DNA of 64,000 bases from Rugosibacter aromaticivorans (GTDB taxonomy: Bacteria; Pseudomonadota; Gammaproteobacteria; Burkholderiales; Rhodocyclaceae). The notes under the pieces were generated by a model. That model ran no database searches. It worked only from the letters and a program-made list of their open reading frames with translations, and was not told the origin of the DNA. The stretch spans positions 1,674,001-1,738,000 of the forward strand of contig NZ_CP010554.1 of the NCBI RefSeq assembly GCF_000934545.1, in the 5' to 3' direction. The position numbers and the translations under genes were made by a program. Positions 1 through 8,656 of this stretch are shown here, in pieces; position 1 is the stretch's first letter, and every line of letters starts with the position of its first letter.

Positions 1-387
1 GAAAAGCAGTTGCGTAATGTCACTGGCTGCTTGCAACTCTCTGGCAACCCTGTCATGGTGGGCTATGAAATTCATATGGGTGTAACACAAGGACAAGGCG
101 AAGCGTTGCAAAACCCCGCCGTGCGCTTTAGCGATGGCCGCCAGGATGGCGTCATTTCAACTGACAAGAAAATCTTCGCCACCTACTGTCACGGCCTGTT
201 CGATCAACCAGAAGCGCTGACTGCACTCCTTGCCTGGGCTGGCATGAAGGATGCCGACCCGGTTGACTTCATTGCACGCCGCGAAGCGGATATTGACCGA
301 CTGGCCGATGCTGTAGAAACCGCGCTCGACTGGGAAAAACTCGGCGCTAGCATGACGCTGCCCAAAATCACGCTGCCGGGCTTTTAA
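1..387 (+). CDS. cobQ: Cobyric acid synthase, C-terminal part (5' end outside window)
   Basis: The reading frame is open from the first base, so only about the last 128 residues are seen. They match the glutamine-amidotransferase-like end of cobyric acid synthase, which amidates four carboxyl groups of adenosylcobyrinate: GYEIHMG near the start and a conserved YCHGLFD stretch carrying the histidine of the amidotransferase triad. The last residues (KLGASMTLPKI) are encoded by a copy of the 26-bp interspersed motif described elsewhere. The stop lies inside the convergent cobU gene, an overlap of 20 bp. The family is clear; the start cannot be judged. Confidence 0.88.
   Translation, partial: EKQLRNVTGCLQLSGNPVMVGYEIHMGVTQGQGEALQNPAVRFSDGRQDGVISTDKKIFATYCHGLFDQPEALTALLAWAGMKDADPVDFIARREADIDRLADAVETALDWEKLGASMTLPKITLPGF
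335..360 (+). repeat. 26-bp interspersed motif, copy 1
   Basis: First box matches 13 of 14 bases (G6 replaced by C), second box is ACGCTG. Lies in the 3' end of cobQ, read there as KLGASMTL. Confidence 0.7.
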
Positions 388-928
388 GCTCCAGCGGCAA
401 ACCCGCCGCAACAAACGTCACGCGATCCGCCAACGTCGCCACCCGCTGGTTCAGGCGCCCGGCTTCATCAACAAAACGACGCGTAATTTCACCCAGCGGA
501 ATAATGCCCAACCCCACTTCGTTACTCACCAGAATCACGCGACCGGGAAGCTGTGGCAAGACAGTAAACAGCGCTACGGTTTCCTGTGTCAGCCACTCGT
601 CGCGCTGTTTATCAGCGTTACCAGCATGCGCAAATAAAAGATTGGATAGCCACAAGGTCAGGCAATCCACTAACAAGCAACGGTCAGGGGCGGCATGCTT
701 TTTGAGCACAGTGACCAACTGCAACGGCTCTTCCACCAGAAGCCAGTCGGCTGGCCGCCGTGCCTGATGATGAGCAATGCGCTCGACCATTTCTGCATCC
801 TTCGCCTGGGCTGTAGCAATATAAATCACTGCACGCTGTGATGCTTCTGCACGCTGTGATGCTTCTGCACGCTGTTCTGCCAGCGCGCTCTTGCCCGAAC
901 GGGCACCACCGATGATGAGTTCTACCAT
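368..928 (-). CDS. cobU: Adenosylcobinamide kinase / adenosylcobinamide-phosphate guanylyltransferase
   Basis: The 186-residue protein phosphorylates adenosylcobinamide and transfers GMP to it in the nucleotide-loop branch of cobalamin synthesis. It opens with MVELIIGGARSGKSALAE, the family's P-loop (GGARSGKS, residues 7-14), followed by the YIATAQ strand. The ATG at 928 was chosen because the P-loop normally starts within ten residues of the N terminus; the frame stays open further upstream. An in-frame tandem duplication (EASQRA twice) sits between the P-loop helix and the next strand. Convergent with cobQ, overlapping it by 20 bp; cobT, cobS and cobC lie 5 kb downstream on the other strand. 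Confidence 0.9.
   Translation of the reverse strand: MVELIIGGARSGKSALAEQRAEASQRAEASQRAVIYIATAQAKDAEMVERIAHHQARRPADWLLVEEPLQLVTVLKKHAAPDRCLLVDCLTLWLSNLLFAHAGNADKQRDEWLTQETVALFTVLPQLPGRVILVSNEVGLGIIPLGEITRRFVDEAGRLNQRVATLADRVTFVAAGLPLELKSPAA
831..875 (-). repeat. 18-bp in-frame tandem repeat inside cobU
   Basis: An 18-bp unit (831-848 and 849-866) is repeated exactly, followed by a 9-bp partial third unit. It adds the hexapeptide EASQRA twice after the P-loop helix of CobU. Slipped-strand expansion in frame is the simplest explanation. Confidence 0.85.
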
Positions 929-988
929 CCATATATTATCGCCTATTGGTATAGTGCACGATAATTCAAGAATCATACGGAGAAAATA

Positions 989-1846
989 ATGGATAGCAAG
1001 CAGGACCAAATACGCACCGGCAGTTTTAACACCTCCTTTCACGAAAGCGGGGCACCGGATGCCGCACCCATCTTATTGCTCCATGGCTCGGGACCGGGTG
1101 CGAACGCGATGTCCAACTGGCAGTTCGCTCTGCCTTTTCTGGGTGAAACTTATCACTGCTTTGCGCCCGACCTTGCGGGGTTTGGACTCAGCACCTACCC
1201 GAATCCGCCACAAGGCGCCGCTGCCTGGATAGAAATCTGGGTTGCGCAGATGGTTGCTTTTCTTGATGCACTGAATCTGGAAAAAGTGCACCTGGTGGGA
1301 AATTCCATGGGCGGTGGCGTGGCCATGCATTTGGTGAATCGTTACCCAAACCGCTTTGATCATGTCGTGTTAATGGGAGCGGTGGGCGCGCCCTTTACCG
1401 CGACCGAAGGCTTAAAGCGCGGCTGGGGTTATTACACCAAGGGCACCAAGGAAGAACTGGCTTTTCTGGTGCGCAAGTTTTTGCATAATCCGGATATCCT
1501 CGGCGGCGATGTGGATGCCATCGCGGAAAATCGCTATCAGTTCGTGATGCAGGACAGCGTACGCCTTCAGTTCGAGGCGATGTTCCCGGGTGACACGCAA
1601 ACGCATATTGACGCCTTTGTTCTGCCGCCCGAAAAATTACAAAAAATTACCAACCCCATACTGGCCACTCATGCGCGGGAGGATTTCTTCATCCCGCTCA
1701 CAACATCCGAATACATGGTCAAGCACCTGCCTCGCGCACAACTGCACGTGTTCAGCCAGTGCGGCCATTGGATACAAATCGAACAGCGCAAGGCCTTTAA
1801 CAATCTGGTAAAATTATTTTTTGATGGCGGCTTGGATCAAGCGTGA
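989..1846 (+). CDS. Alpha/beta hydrolase of the meta-cleavage-product hydrolase type
   Basis: The 285 residues form a complete alpha/beta hydrolase. HGSGPGANAMSNW (32-44) is the oxyanion-hole region typical of meta-cleavage-product hydrolases (MhpC/BphD/XylF type). The nucleophile elbow GNSMGG places Ser106; Asp232 (HAREDFFIPL) and His260 (CGHWIQIE) complete the triad. No ring-cleavage dioxygenase or other aromatic degradation gene is nearby, so the substrate is open. An SD-like GGAG precedes the ATG. Divergent from cobU across 60 bp and first of a same-strand run with an old yellow enzyme, a thiopurine methyltransferase and an aldo/keto reductase. Confidence 0.85.
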   Translation: MDSKQDQIRTGSFNTSFHESGAPDAAPILLLHGSGPGANAMSNWQFALPFLGETYHCFAPDLAGFGLSTYPNPPQGAAAWIEIWVAQMVAFLDALNLEKVHLVGNSMGGGVAMHLVNRYPNRFDHVVLMGAVGAPFTATEGLKRGWGYYTKGTKEELAFLVRKFLHNPDILGGDVDAIAENRYQFVMQDSVRLQFEAMFPGDTQTHIDAFVLPPEKLQKITNPILATHAREDFFIPLTTSEYMVKHLPRAQLHVFSQCGHWIQIEQRKAFNNLVKLFFDGGLDQA

Positions 1847-1885
1847 CGCTACCGAACTCTCTCTTTCATCCTTATTAAAAAAATC

Positions 1886-2980
1886 ATGACTACTGCAAAA
1901 AACATCAATTTATTTTCACCCATTCAACTCGGCCCTTATGCGCTGAAAAGCCGCATGGCGATGGCACCCATGACGCGCAACCGTGCAGGAGAAAAAAATG
2001 AGCCGCACGCCCTGAATGTCGAGTACTACCGCCAACGCGTCAGCGCCGGGCTCATCATTACCGAAGGCGCCATTGTTTCTCCTGAAGCAGTTGGTTATCC
2101 GGGTACGCCTGGCATTTACAGCCCAGAGCAAGTGGCAGGTTGGCGCCAAGTGACGGATGCTGTGCATGCCGCAGGCGGGCGTATTTTTCTGCAACTATGG
2201 CATTGCGGACGCGCCTCGCATAAATCCTTGTTGCCCAATAGCATGTTGCCGGTCGCGCCTTCAGCCATCAAGCCGGTAGGCGAAACACTCACTTATACTG
2301 GCATGCAAGCATTTGAAACACCCCATGCACTCACGCTGGAAGAGATTCCCGGCATTATCGAGATGTTCCGTCACGGGGCACAATGTGCGTTAGAAGCCGG
2401 GTTTGACGGTGTGGAAATTCACGGCGCCAATGGCTACCTGGTAGATCAATTTTTGCGTGATGGCACTAACCAGCGCACCGATGCTTATGGTGGATCGATC
2501 GCCAATCGCGCACGCTTCATGCTGGAAGTAACAGATGCGGTGTGTAGCGTATGGAACGCTAACCGCGTCGGCATTCGTCTCTCGCCCTTGGGTCCCTTTA
2601 ACGACATACGTGATACCAACCCCGAGGCCACCTTTAGTTACGCCGTTGAAGCGCTCAACCGTTTTGGCCTGGCTTATTTGCACATTGCCGAAATGGGCAT
2701 TGACAAACCCGGTGCGGCCGGCCCCGCGTTTGATTTATTCAAACTGCGTGGCATCTGGAAAGGACTTTACATGGCCAACTACGGGTACGATTTAACCCGT
2801 GGCAATGCCGTCCTGGCCGATGGCCGCGCTGACATGGTCGCTTTTGGCGTGCCTTTTCTGGCCAACCCTGACTTGCCCCGCCGCTTTGCTACAGGCGCTG
2901 CGCTTAACACGCCTGATGTCGCAACTTTTTACGGTGGAGATGAAAAAGGCTATACCGATTACCCTTTTCTTGCGGAGTAA
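1886..2980 (+). CDS. NADH:flavin oxidoreductase, old yellow enzyme family (NemA-like)
   Basis: The 364-residue protein is a full-length FMN-binding old yellow enzyme, closest in length and motifs to N-ethylmaleimide reductase. Visible signatures are the early FMN strand RMAMAPMTRNRA, LWHCGRASH (about 107-115), the substrate- and proton-handling EIHGANGYL with His, Asn and Tyr, and the family block DQFLRDGTNQRTDAYGGS. Such enzymes reduce activated alkenes and nitro compounds with NAD(P)H; the natural substrate cannot be read from sequence. It starts 40 bp after the hydrolase and ends 6 bp before the methyltransferase, so the three may be co-transcribed. Confidence 0.88.
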   Translation: MTTAKNINLFSPIQLGPYALKSRMAMAPMTRNRAGEKNEPHALNVEYYRQRVSAGLIITEGAIVSPEAVGYPGTPGIYSPEQVAGWRQVTDAVHAAGGRIFLQLWHCGRASHKSLLPNSMLPVAPSAIKPVGETLTYTGMQAFETPHALTLEEIPGIIEMFRHGAQCALEAGFDGVEIHGANGYLVDQFLRDGTNQRTDAYGGSIANRARFMLEVTDAVCSVWNANRVGIRLSPLGPFNDIRDTNPEATFSYAVEALNRFGLAYLHIAEMGIDKPGAAGPAFDLFKLRGIWKGLYMANYGYDLTRGNAVLADGRADMVAFGVPFLANPDLPRRFATGAALNTPDVATFYGGDEKGYTDYPFLAE

Positions 2981-2986
2981 ACACTA

Positions 2987-3646
2987 ATGGAAAGCAGCTT
3001 TTGGCACGAACGCTGGGAAAAGAATGAAATTGGATTTCACCAAAGCCGGTTTCATCCTTTTTTGCCAAAATATTGGCCCAGCTTGGACATCAAGCAAGGC
3101 AGCCGGGTGTTTGTCCCTCTGTGCGGCAAAAGTCGTGATTTGCTCTGGCTACGCGATCAAGACCTTGATGTCATTGGCGTTGAGTTAAGCAAGCTTGCCG
3201 TTGAAGATTTTTTCAAGGAGAACCAGCTCACGGCCATCATCACGCAACATGGTGAACTCACGCTATATGAATGTTCGGGTATCCGTATTTTTTGCGGCGA
3301 TTTTTTCAAGCTCACCGCGGCAGATCTGGCAGGCGTTGCGGGCGTATTTGACCGTGCCTCACTCGTGGCACTGCCCCCCGCCATGCGCCGCGATTACGCC
3401 CGCCACATGCAAAAAATTCTGCCGTCCGGCACGCAAACGCTGTTGGTGTGCTTTGCCTACCCGCAAGAACAAATGGACGGGCCCCCCTTCAGTGTGGAAG
3501 AAGCCGAAGTCCACGCCCTTTTCGGCACCGCCAGCGAAGTCACATTTTTAGCCGAAGCCGATGTGCTCGACAACGAACCCCGCTTTAAACAACGCGGCCT
3601 CACCCGTCTGCACGAAAAAGCCTTTCGCCTGCGCTACCCGTCCTAG
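2987..3646 (+). CDS. tpm: Thiopurine S-methyltransferase (TPMT) family protein
   Basis: The 219-residue protein has the usual bacterial TPMT length and opening: FWHERWEKNEIGFHQ, then VFVPLCGKSRDLLWL and VIGVELS, which form the S-adenosylmethionine site. Bacterial members methylate sulfur, selenium or tellurium compounds; which applies here is unknown. The ATG lies 6 bp after the old yellow enzyme stop. The TAG stop at 3644-3646 is followed two bases later by a copy of the 26-bp interspersed motif. Confidence 0.88.
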   Translation: MESSFWHERWEKNEIGFHQSRFHPFLPKYWPSLDIKQGSRVFVPLCGKSRDLLWLRDQDLDVIGVELSKLAVEDFFKENQLTAIITQHGELTLYECSGIRIFCGDFFKLTAADLAGVAGVFDRASLVALPPAMRRDYARHMQKILPSGTQTLLVCFAYPQEQMDGPPFSVEEAEVHALFGTASEVTFLAEADVLDNEPRFKQRGLTRLHEKAFRLRYPS

Positions 3647-3648
3647 GC

Positions 3649-3674
3649 AAAAAGTCGGCGCTGGTGGAACGCCG
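3649..3674 (+). repeat. 26-bp interspersed motif, copy 2
   Basis: First box perfect, second box ACGCCG. Begins two bases after the tpm stop codon, in the gap before the aldo/keto reductase. Confidence 0.8.
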
Positions 3675-3720
3675 CGCAGTAAAGAAAAAACAGGGTTCGC
3701 CCGAAAATAAAGGAAAAATC

Positions 3721-4668
3721 ATGCAAAAGAGAAATTTAGGACATTCCAATATCAAAGTCGCCCCACTCATGTTTGGCGGCAATGTCTTTGGTTGGACCCT
3801 GGATGAGGCCAAGTCTTTCGAAATACTCGATGCATTTATGGCGGCCGGTTTTGATTTCATTGATACCGCCGACGTTTACTCACGCTTCATTCCCGGCAAC
3901 CAGGGTGGCGAATCGGAAACCATCCTCGGTAAATGGATGAAGGCGCGCGGCAACCGCAGCCAGGTGATTCTTGCCACCAAGGTCGGCATGGACATGGGAG
4001 AAAGCCAGCAGGGCTTATCGAAAGCCTATATTTTCAAAGCGGTGGAAGCTTCGCTACGCCGCTTGCAGACCGACTATATCGACCTGTATCAGGCACACAT
4101 CGATGATACACAAACGCCGCTGACAGAAACGCTGGAAGCCTTTGATCAGCTCATCAAACAAGGCAAAGTGCGCGTGATCGGCGCTTCCAACTACACGCCA
4201 GAGCGGCTGGAAGAGGCGCTGCAAGTCAGCAAAAACACTGGCCTGCCCGCCTACCAGAGTTTGCAACCACTCTATAACCTGTATGACCGTGCAGCATACG
4301 AAGCAGGTTTAGAAGCTGTTTGCCAGAAACACGGCTTGGGTGTGATCCCTTATTTCGCGCTTGCCAGTGGCTTTCTCACCGGCAAATATCGCAGCGAAGC
4401 CGATTGCACATCCGCACGCGGCGGCCTGGTCAAACGCTATCTCGATACCCGCGGTCTGCGTATTCTTTCTGCACTCGACACAGTGGCAAAAGAGAAAGAA
4501 ACAACCCCCGCCGTCATTGCGCTGGCCTGGCTAATGGCACGCCCTACGATCACCGCCCCCATCGCCAGCGCCACTTCGCTGACGCAGTTGCAGGGGCTGA
4601 TTCGTGCAACGGAAATTAGTTTGGATCAGGTGTCTATTGACATGCTCAATCAGGCTAGTGATGCCTGA
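3721..4668 (+). CDS. Aldo/keto reductase
   Basis: The 315-residue protein has the aldo/keto reductase barrel: FIDTADVYS with the catalytic Asp and Tyr, LATKVG with the Lys, and DLYQAHIDD with the His, then the GASNYTPERLE region. It reduces carbonyl compounds with NAD(P)H; the substrate is not evident. The ATG at 3721 is preferred over an earlier in-frame start at 3664 because AAGGA precedes it and the family begins with a strand such as RNLGHSNIKV. The upstream frame would run through the interspersed motif. No gene follows for about 420 bp. Confidence 0.87.
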   Translation: MQKRNLGHSNIKVAPLMFGGNVFGWTLDEAKSFEILDAFMAAGFDFIDTADVYSRFIPGNQGGESETILGKWMKARGNRSQVILATKVGMDMGESQQGLSKAYIFKAVEASLRRLQTDYIDLYQAHIDDTQTPLTETLEAFDQLIKQGKVRVIGASNYTPERLEEALQVSKNTGLPAYQSLQPLYNLYDRAAYEAGLEAVCQKHGLGVIPYFALASGFLTGKYRSEADCTSARGGLVKRYLDTRGLRILSALDTVAKEKETTPAVIALAWLMARPTITAPIASATSLTQLQGLIRATEISLDQVSIDMLNQASDA

Positions 4669-4857
4669 TCTGGCCGGGAGATGGACTTTACCGTTTCATG
4701 CTCAAATCGCCATCGCATGATCCATGCGTACAACATTCGTCAACCATGTTGAAGTTTCGAGCACATTACGTTGTCAACGTTGTCAAGAAAGATAGTTAAT
4801 TTGGCAACCCATACGATCTACACAAAAGTCTTAGCATCGTCTTTTTCACTGCCAGAA

Positions 4858-5079
4858 TTATTTTCTCGCCGTCTCACTAGCGCCGACTTTTTGGCGCATA
4901 TCCGCTATCCTGTTAAACCATCTAGTGATGTTGCGTTGTACTTGTGCTGCCGTTTGAATGTAACTCTGACCACTGCTCAATCACCCACCTGCTTGATGCG
5001 CAATCAAGGCCGTGGCATAGTCAATAACTACATGGTGATGGTGAATCTGGCCGCGAGCTAACTCGGCCTGTTTGATCAT
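4858..5079 (-). pseudogene. Possible broken small gene with one in-frame stop
   Basis: In the 423-bp gap between two aldo/keto reductases the minus strand carries a frame of 73 sense and stop codons broken only by TGA at 4981-4983. It reads MIKQAELARGQIHHHHVV and onward to AHQAGG, stop, then SGQSYIQTAAQVQRNITRWF and a C terminus (RQKVGASETARK) supplied by copy 3 of the interspersed motif. The second half looks like an amphipathic helix. I do not recognise the family. It could be a decayed gene, a gene with a sequencing error, or chance. The rest of the gap shows nothing except the ribosome-binding site of the next gene. Confidence 0.3.
4867..4892 (-). repeat. 26-bp interspersed motif, copy 3 (consensus in both boxes)
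   Basis: Both boxes match the consensus exactly. Lies in the intergenic region between the two aldo/keto reductase genes. Confidence 0.85.
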
Positions 5080-5091
5080 GAGGAGACCTCG

Positions 5092-6090
5092 ATGAAACAA
5101 CGTATCTTAGGCCAAGCCGCCGTACCGATTTCCGAAGTAGGCTTGGGGTGCATGGGCATGAGCGAATTTTATGGCCCCAGCGATGATCAACAATCGCTCG
5201 CCACGCTCAACCGCGCGCTGGAGCTTGGTGTCAATTTCTTTGATTCGGCTGACACCTATGGTCTGGGCCATAACGAAACCTTGCTGGGACAGTTTCTCAA
5301 GCAAGGTGGTGCAGCGCGTCGACGGCGGGTGGTTGTCGCTACCAAATTTGGCATCGTGCGCGAAGCAGGCAAGTACGAGCGGCGCATCGACAACAGCCCG
5401 GCCTATGTGCGCGCCGCTTGCGAGGCTTCTTTACAGCGCCTGGGGGTGGATGAGATCGATCTTTATTATTGCCACCGGCGTAACCCGGATGTGCCGATTG
5501 AAGACACGGTGGGTGCAATGGCCGATCTGGTGCATGCAGGCAAAGTTAAGCAGATTGGATTGTCGGAAGTCTCCATTGCCACCTTACGTCGAGCCTGCAC
5601 TGTGCACCCGGTGGCGGCGGTACAGAGTGAATATTCCTTGTGGTCACGCGAACCTGAAAACGGCCTGCTAGAAGCGTGTGCTGAACTAGGCGCCACGTTT
5701 GTGGCTTACAGCCCGTTGGGCCGCGCTTTTCTCACCGGCACGGTGCGCAGCGACACCTTGGCAGAGAATGATTTTCGTAAGTTCAACCCGCGCTTTCAAG
5801 GCGATGCCGAAGTGGCTAACCGTGCGCTGGTGGAAAGTCTGCATCAGTTGGCAGAAGTGCGCGGGGTGACCAACGCGCAGCTGGCGCTTGCCTGGTTATT
5901 GAATAAACATCCGCACGTGGTGCCTATTCCCGGCACCCGCCAGGTGCGCTATCTGGAGCAAAACGTGGCGGCTTCGGCCATCACGCTCACTAGCGATGAG
6001 CTTGCTACGCTGGATGAACTGTTCTTGCCGGAACGCGTGATCGGCACCCGTTATCCTGAGGCTGGCATGGTGGGGGTGGAGCGCGGTTGA
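5092..6090 (+). CDS. Aldo/keto reductase (AKR13-like)
   Basis: The 332-residue protein belongs to a different aldo/keto reductase branch from the one at 3721. It reads LGQAAVPISEVGLGCMGMS, FFDSADTYG (catalytic Asp and Tyr), VATKFGIV (Lys) and DLYYCHRRNPDVPIE (His), then YSPLGRAFLTG, a pattern seen in AKR13-type NADP-dependent enzymes. GGAG precedes the ATG. It stands alone, with 423 bp upstream and 107 bp before cobT. The substrate is unknown. Confidence 0.87.
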   Translation: MKQRILGQAAVPISEVGLGCMGMSEFYGPSDDQQSLATLNRALELGVNFFDSADTYGLGHNETLLGQFLKQGGAARRRRVVVATKFGIVREAGKYERRIDNSPAYVRAACEASLQRLGVDEIDLYYCHRRNPDVPIEDTVGAMADLVHAGKVKQIGLSEVSIATLRRACTVHPVAAVQSEYSLWSREPENGLLEACAELGATFVAYSPLGRAFLTGTVRSDTLAENDFRKFNPRFQGDAEVANRALVESLHQLAEVRGVTNAQLALAWLLNKHPHVVPIPGTRQVRYLEQNVAASAITLTSDELATLDELFLPERVIGTRYPEAGMVGVERG

Positions 6091-6197
6091 TGCAGTCGCA
6101 AATAACGTTGCCCTCACGCATCTCTGCCGCACAATCATTGCACATCGAGGGCGCATGAATCGAGGATAATCAGCGCTTAATTTCTCGCTGACTGCTC

Positions 6198-7334
6198 ATG
6201 CCCTCCTCTCACTTATCTGACTTAGCTGAATTACCGCACGATTTATCCCATGTTGCCCCGCTCAACCGCGCGCTGGCCGCAGCCTTAAAAGCAAAAATCG
6301 ATGGCAAAACCAAACCGCTGGGGGCGCTCGGACGGCTGGAAAACCTGGCCTTGCAAATCGGCTTGATTCAGCACACGCTCGCGCCATGCATCGTGCAGCC
6401 TCATATTCTTGTCGCAGCAGGAGATCACGGCGCAGCCAAAGCCGGGGTGTCAGCGTATCCGCAAGAAGTCACCTGGCAAATGGTAGAAAATTTTTTAGCG
6501 GGAGGCGCCGCAATCAATGTGCTGGCGCGGCAAGTCAATGCACAGTTACTGATTGCCGATGCCGGCGTGGCGCATGACTTTGGCCCACGTGCTGGATTGA
6601 TCGACGCAAAAATCGGCGCTGGTGGTACGGCGAATTATCTTGCAGGCCCGGCCATGAGTCTCGCGCAATGCATGGATGCCATGCAACGCGGTGCCGCGAT
6701 CGTGCGTGATCTGGCGGCTACAGGATGTAACACGCTGGGCTTTGGCGAAATGGGTATTGGCAATACGGCCTCCGCTTCGCTGCTCACGCATTGCCTGACC
6801 GGCCTGCCTTTGGCTGAGGTGATTGGTCGTGGCACCGGGCTGGACGATGCGGGGCTCACGCACAAGCGCGCGTTGCTGGCTCAAGCCATCGCTATCTGGC
6901 CGCAGCGGCCAGCGCTGGGTTCGCTGGCAGAGCGCAGCAACCATGAAGATGGCGAAGCTGATCCCGGAGTCGCGGCATTACATATCCTTGCGCGTTTTGG
7001 CGGTTTTGAAATCACTTTACTCAGTGGTGCCATGCTGGCGGCGGCCAAAGCGGGCATGGTACTAGTGATTGATGGTTTTATCGTCACGAGTGCCCTGCTG
7101 GTGGCAGCAAAAATTGCACCAGAAATTCTCGACTATTGCGTGTTCTCACATTGCTCGAATGAAGCCGGACACCGGCTGCAACTCGCCTGGCTAAATGGCG
7201 AGCCCCTGCTTGATCTGGGCATGCGTTTGGGCGAAGGCACGGGAGCCGCCTTGGCTTTGCCATTACTTAACGCGGCCTGCGCTTTTTTAAATGAGATGGC
7301 AAGCTTTGATTCAGCGGGCGTGAGCCGAGCCTGA
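6198..7334 (+). CDS. cobT: Nicotinate-nucleotide--dimethylbenzimidazole phosphoribosyltransferase
   Basis: At 378 residues this is slightly longer than the usual 345-360. It makes alpha-ribazole 5'-phosphate for the lower ligand of cobalamin. Visible landmarks are [12 protein letters not shown] near residue 38, [30 protein letters not shown] and, near the C terminus, [16 protein letters not shown] with the catalytic glutamate. The start has little ribosome-binding sequence. The stop overlaps the cobS start (TGATG), so cobT, cobS and cobC form an operon. No cobalamin riboswitch is seen in the 107 bp upstream. Copy 4 of the interspersed motif lies inside, read as KIGAGGTAN. Confidence 0.92.
   Translation: MPSSHLSDLAELPHDLSHVAPLNRALAAALKAKIDGKTKPLGALGRLENLALQIGLIQHTLAPCIVQPHILVAAGDHGAAKAGVSAYPQEVTWQMVENFLAGGAAINVLARQVNAQLLIADAGVAHDFGPRAGLIDAKIGAGGTANYLAGPAMSLAQCMDAMQRGAAIVRDLAATGCNTLGFGEMGIGNTASASLLTHCLTGLPLAEVIGRGTGLDDAGLTHKRALLAQAIAIWPQRPALGSLAERSNHEDGEADPGVAALHILARFGGFEITLLSGAMLAAAKAGMVLVIDGFIVTSALLVAAKIAPEILDYCVFSHCSNEAGHRLQLAWLNGEPLLDLGMRLGEGTGAALALPLLNAACAFLNEMASFDSAGVSRA
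6607..6632 (+). repeat. 26-bp interspersed motif, copy 4
   Basis: First box 12 of 14, second box exact ACGGCG. Inside cobT. Confidence 0.7.
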
Positions 7335-8113
7335 TGTTTATAAAAATCCGCGCACAACTGGTTTATTTTTTCGCGGCGTTGCGCTTTTTTACCCGCTTGC
7401 CGACTCCCGCCTGGGTGGATCATAGTCAGGATCAACTCAACCACGCCGCACGTTATTTTCCGCTGGTAGGTACACTGGTTGGTCTGATAGCGGCCACCGT
7501 GACACTTGTCGCCGCGATGATTCTGCCGGTATCTGTCGCTGTTATGTTCGGCATGGCCGCGAGTGTGTTAGTCACCGGCGCCTTTCATGAAGATGGCTTT
7601 ACCGATGCCTGCGATGGCTTCGGTGGTGGCTGGGATAAGGAACACGTGCTCACCATCATGAAAGATTCACGGGTCGGCAGCTATGCGACCGTAGGCGTGG
7701 CGCTGCTGCTGCTGGCGAAATGGAATGCACTTGTTGAGATTGATGCCACGTTTGATACGTTAACGCTTGGCCTGACTTTGGTTGCCGCGCACGCCATATC
7801 GCGGCTGGCAGCCACCAGCCTGATTTTCACGCTGGATTATGTGCGCGAGGATGCTACAGCAAAAGCCAAGCCGCTGGCAGTGCGCATGGCGCCCCATGAG
7901 CTATTGATTGCCGCACTCACTGGCTTGGCGCCCTGTGTGCTGCTGCCTGCAAGCAATCTACTGGTTGCGCTTCTCGCCGTGGCTTTATGCACCTGGCTTG
8001 CCGCACGCTATTTTGTTCGTCGCATCGGCGGCTACACGGGCGATTGCCTCGGTGCAACACAACAGATTGCCGAGCTGGCTTTTTACCTGGGCCTCTTATG
8101 CAGCTTTACCTGA
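7334..8113 (+). CDS. cobS: Adenosylcobinamide-GDP ribazoletransferase (cobalamin synthase)
   Basis: The 259-residue polytopic membrane protein joins adenosylcobinamide-GDP to alpha-ribazole, the last assembly step of cobalamin. The family signature is clear: FFTRLPTP near residue 18, RYFPLVG, and the acidic block GAFHEDGFTDACDGFGGGWD with the following MKDSRVGSYA. Several hydrophobic segments fill the rest. The start overlaps the cobT stop and the end overlaps cobC by 16 bp, so translation is probably coupled. Confidence 0.92.
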   Translation: MFIKIRAQLVYFFAALRFFTRLPTPAWVDHSQDQLNHAARYFPLVGTLVGLIAATVTLVAAMILPVSVAVMFGMAASVLVTGAFHEDGFTDACDGFGGGWDKEHVLTIMKDSRVGSYATVGVALLLLAKWNALVEIDATFDTLTLGLTLVAAHAISRLAATSLIFTLDYVREDATAKAKPLAVRMAPHELLIAALTGLAPCVLLPASNLLVALLAVALCTWLAARYFVRRIGGYTGDCLGATQQIAELAFYLGLLCSFT

Positions 8114-8649
8114 TCCGGCACCCGCCGCCACAGGTGAATGAGGGCATTTGCTACGGCGTAACGGATTTACCCTTGCGCGACGACCCCAAGGCAATCGCCA
8201 TTACGATCCAGACGCAACTGCCGCCCGGCTTGACGCTTTTTACCAGCCCATTGACGCGGTGTCGTCTGCTGGCTGAAGCATTACATCCGGCGCCCCTGTG
8301 CGATCCACGCCTGCAAGAATTAAATTTTGGCGACTGGGAAATGCACGCGTGGGAAACACTTGACCGAGCCGCACTTACCGCCTGGGCTGCAAACCCCACA
8401 GGCTATACGCCACCACAAGGCGAGTCTGTCAATGAATTACAAATGCGGGTGCATGATTTTCTGGCAGAACAATGTGCTCAAAAAACCACTCATGCGGCGC
8501 TGGTGACGCATGCAGGCGTGATGAAAGTGATTGTCGGGCTAGCCCACGGGCTGGCGCCTGCAGAATGGATGGCGCTTAAATTCGGTTTTGGCAGCGTGGT
8601 GCGTGTTAGGTTAGACAGCACTGAACCACGGAAAACAAGCGCGCGTTAA
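8098..8649 (+). CDS. cobC: Alpha-ribazole phosphatase-like histidine phosphatase
   Basis: The 183-residue histidine phosphatase starts MQLYLIRHPPPQVNEG. His8 is the phospho-accepting residue, although the usual RHG or RHT reads RHP. The phrase CYGVTDLPL is typical of alpha-ribazole phosphatases, and LNFGDWE and VTHAGVM supply the acid and second histidine. The ATG at 8098 was chosen because it puts the RHP motif at the N terminus; the longer frame lies inside cobS. Its place at the end of cobT-cobS supports the dephosphorylation of alpha-ribazole phosphate as its role. Confidence 0.85.
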   Translation: MQLYLIRHPPPQVNEGICYGVTDLPLRDDPKAIAITIQTQLPPGLTLFTSPLTRCRLLAEALHPAPLCDPRLQELNFGDWEMHAWETLDRAALTAWAANPTGYTPPQGESVNELQMRVHDFLAEQCAQKTTHAALVTHAGVMKVIVGLAHGLAPAEWMALKFGFGSVVRVRLDSTEPRKTSAR

Positions 8650-8656
8650 CAAAAAT

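Noticed and set aside
4771..5061. 96-codon plus-strand frame between the aldo/keto reductases
   Set aside because: No start signal, Cys- and Thr-rich composition without pattern, and it crosses the interspersed motif; treated as a chance frame.
6091..6197. Possible cobalamin riboswitch before cobT
   Set aside because: The gap is only 107 bp and shows no B12-box or the usual long folded leader.
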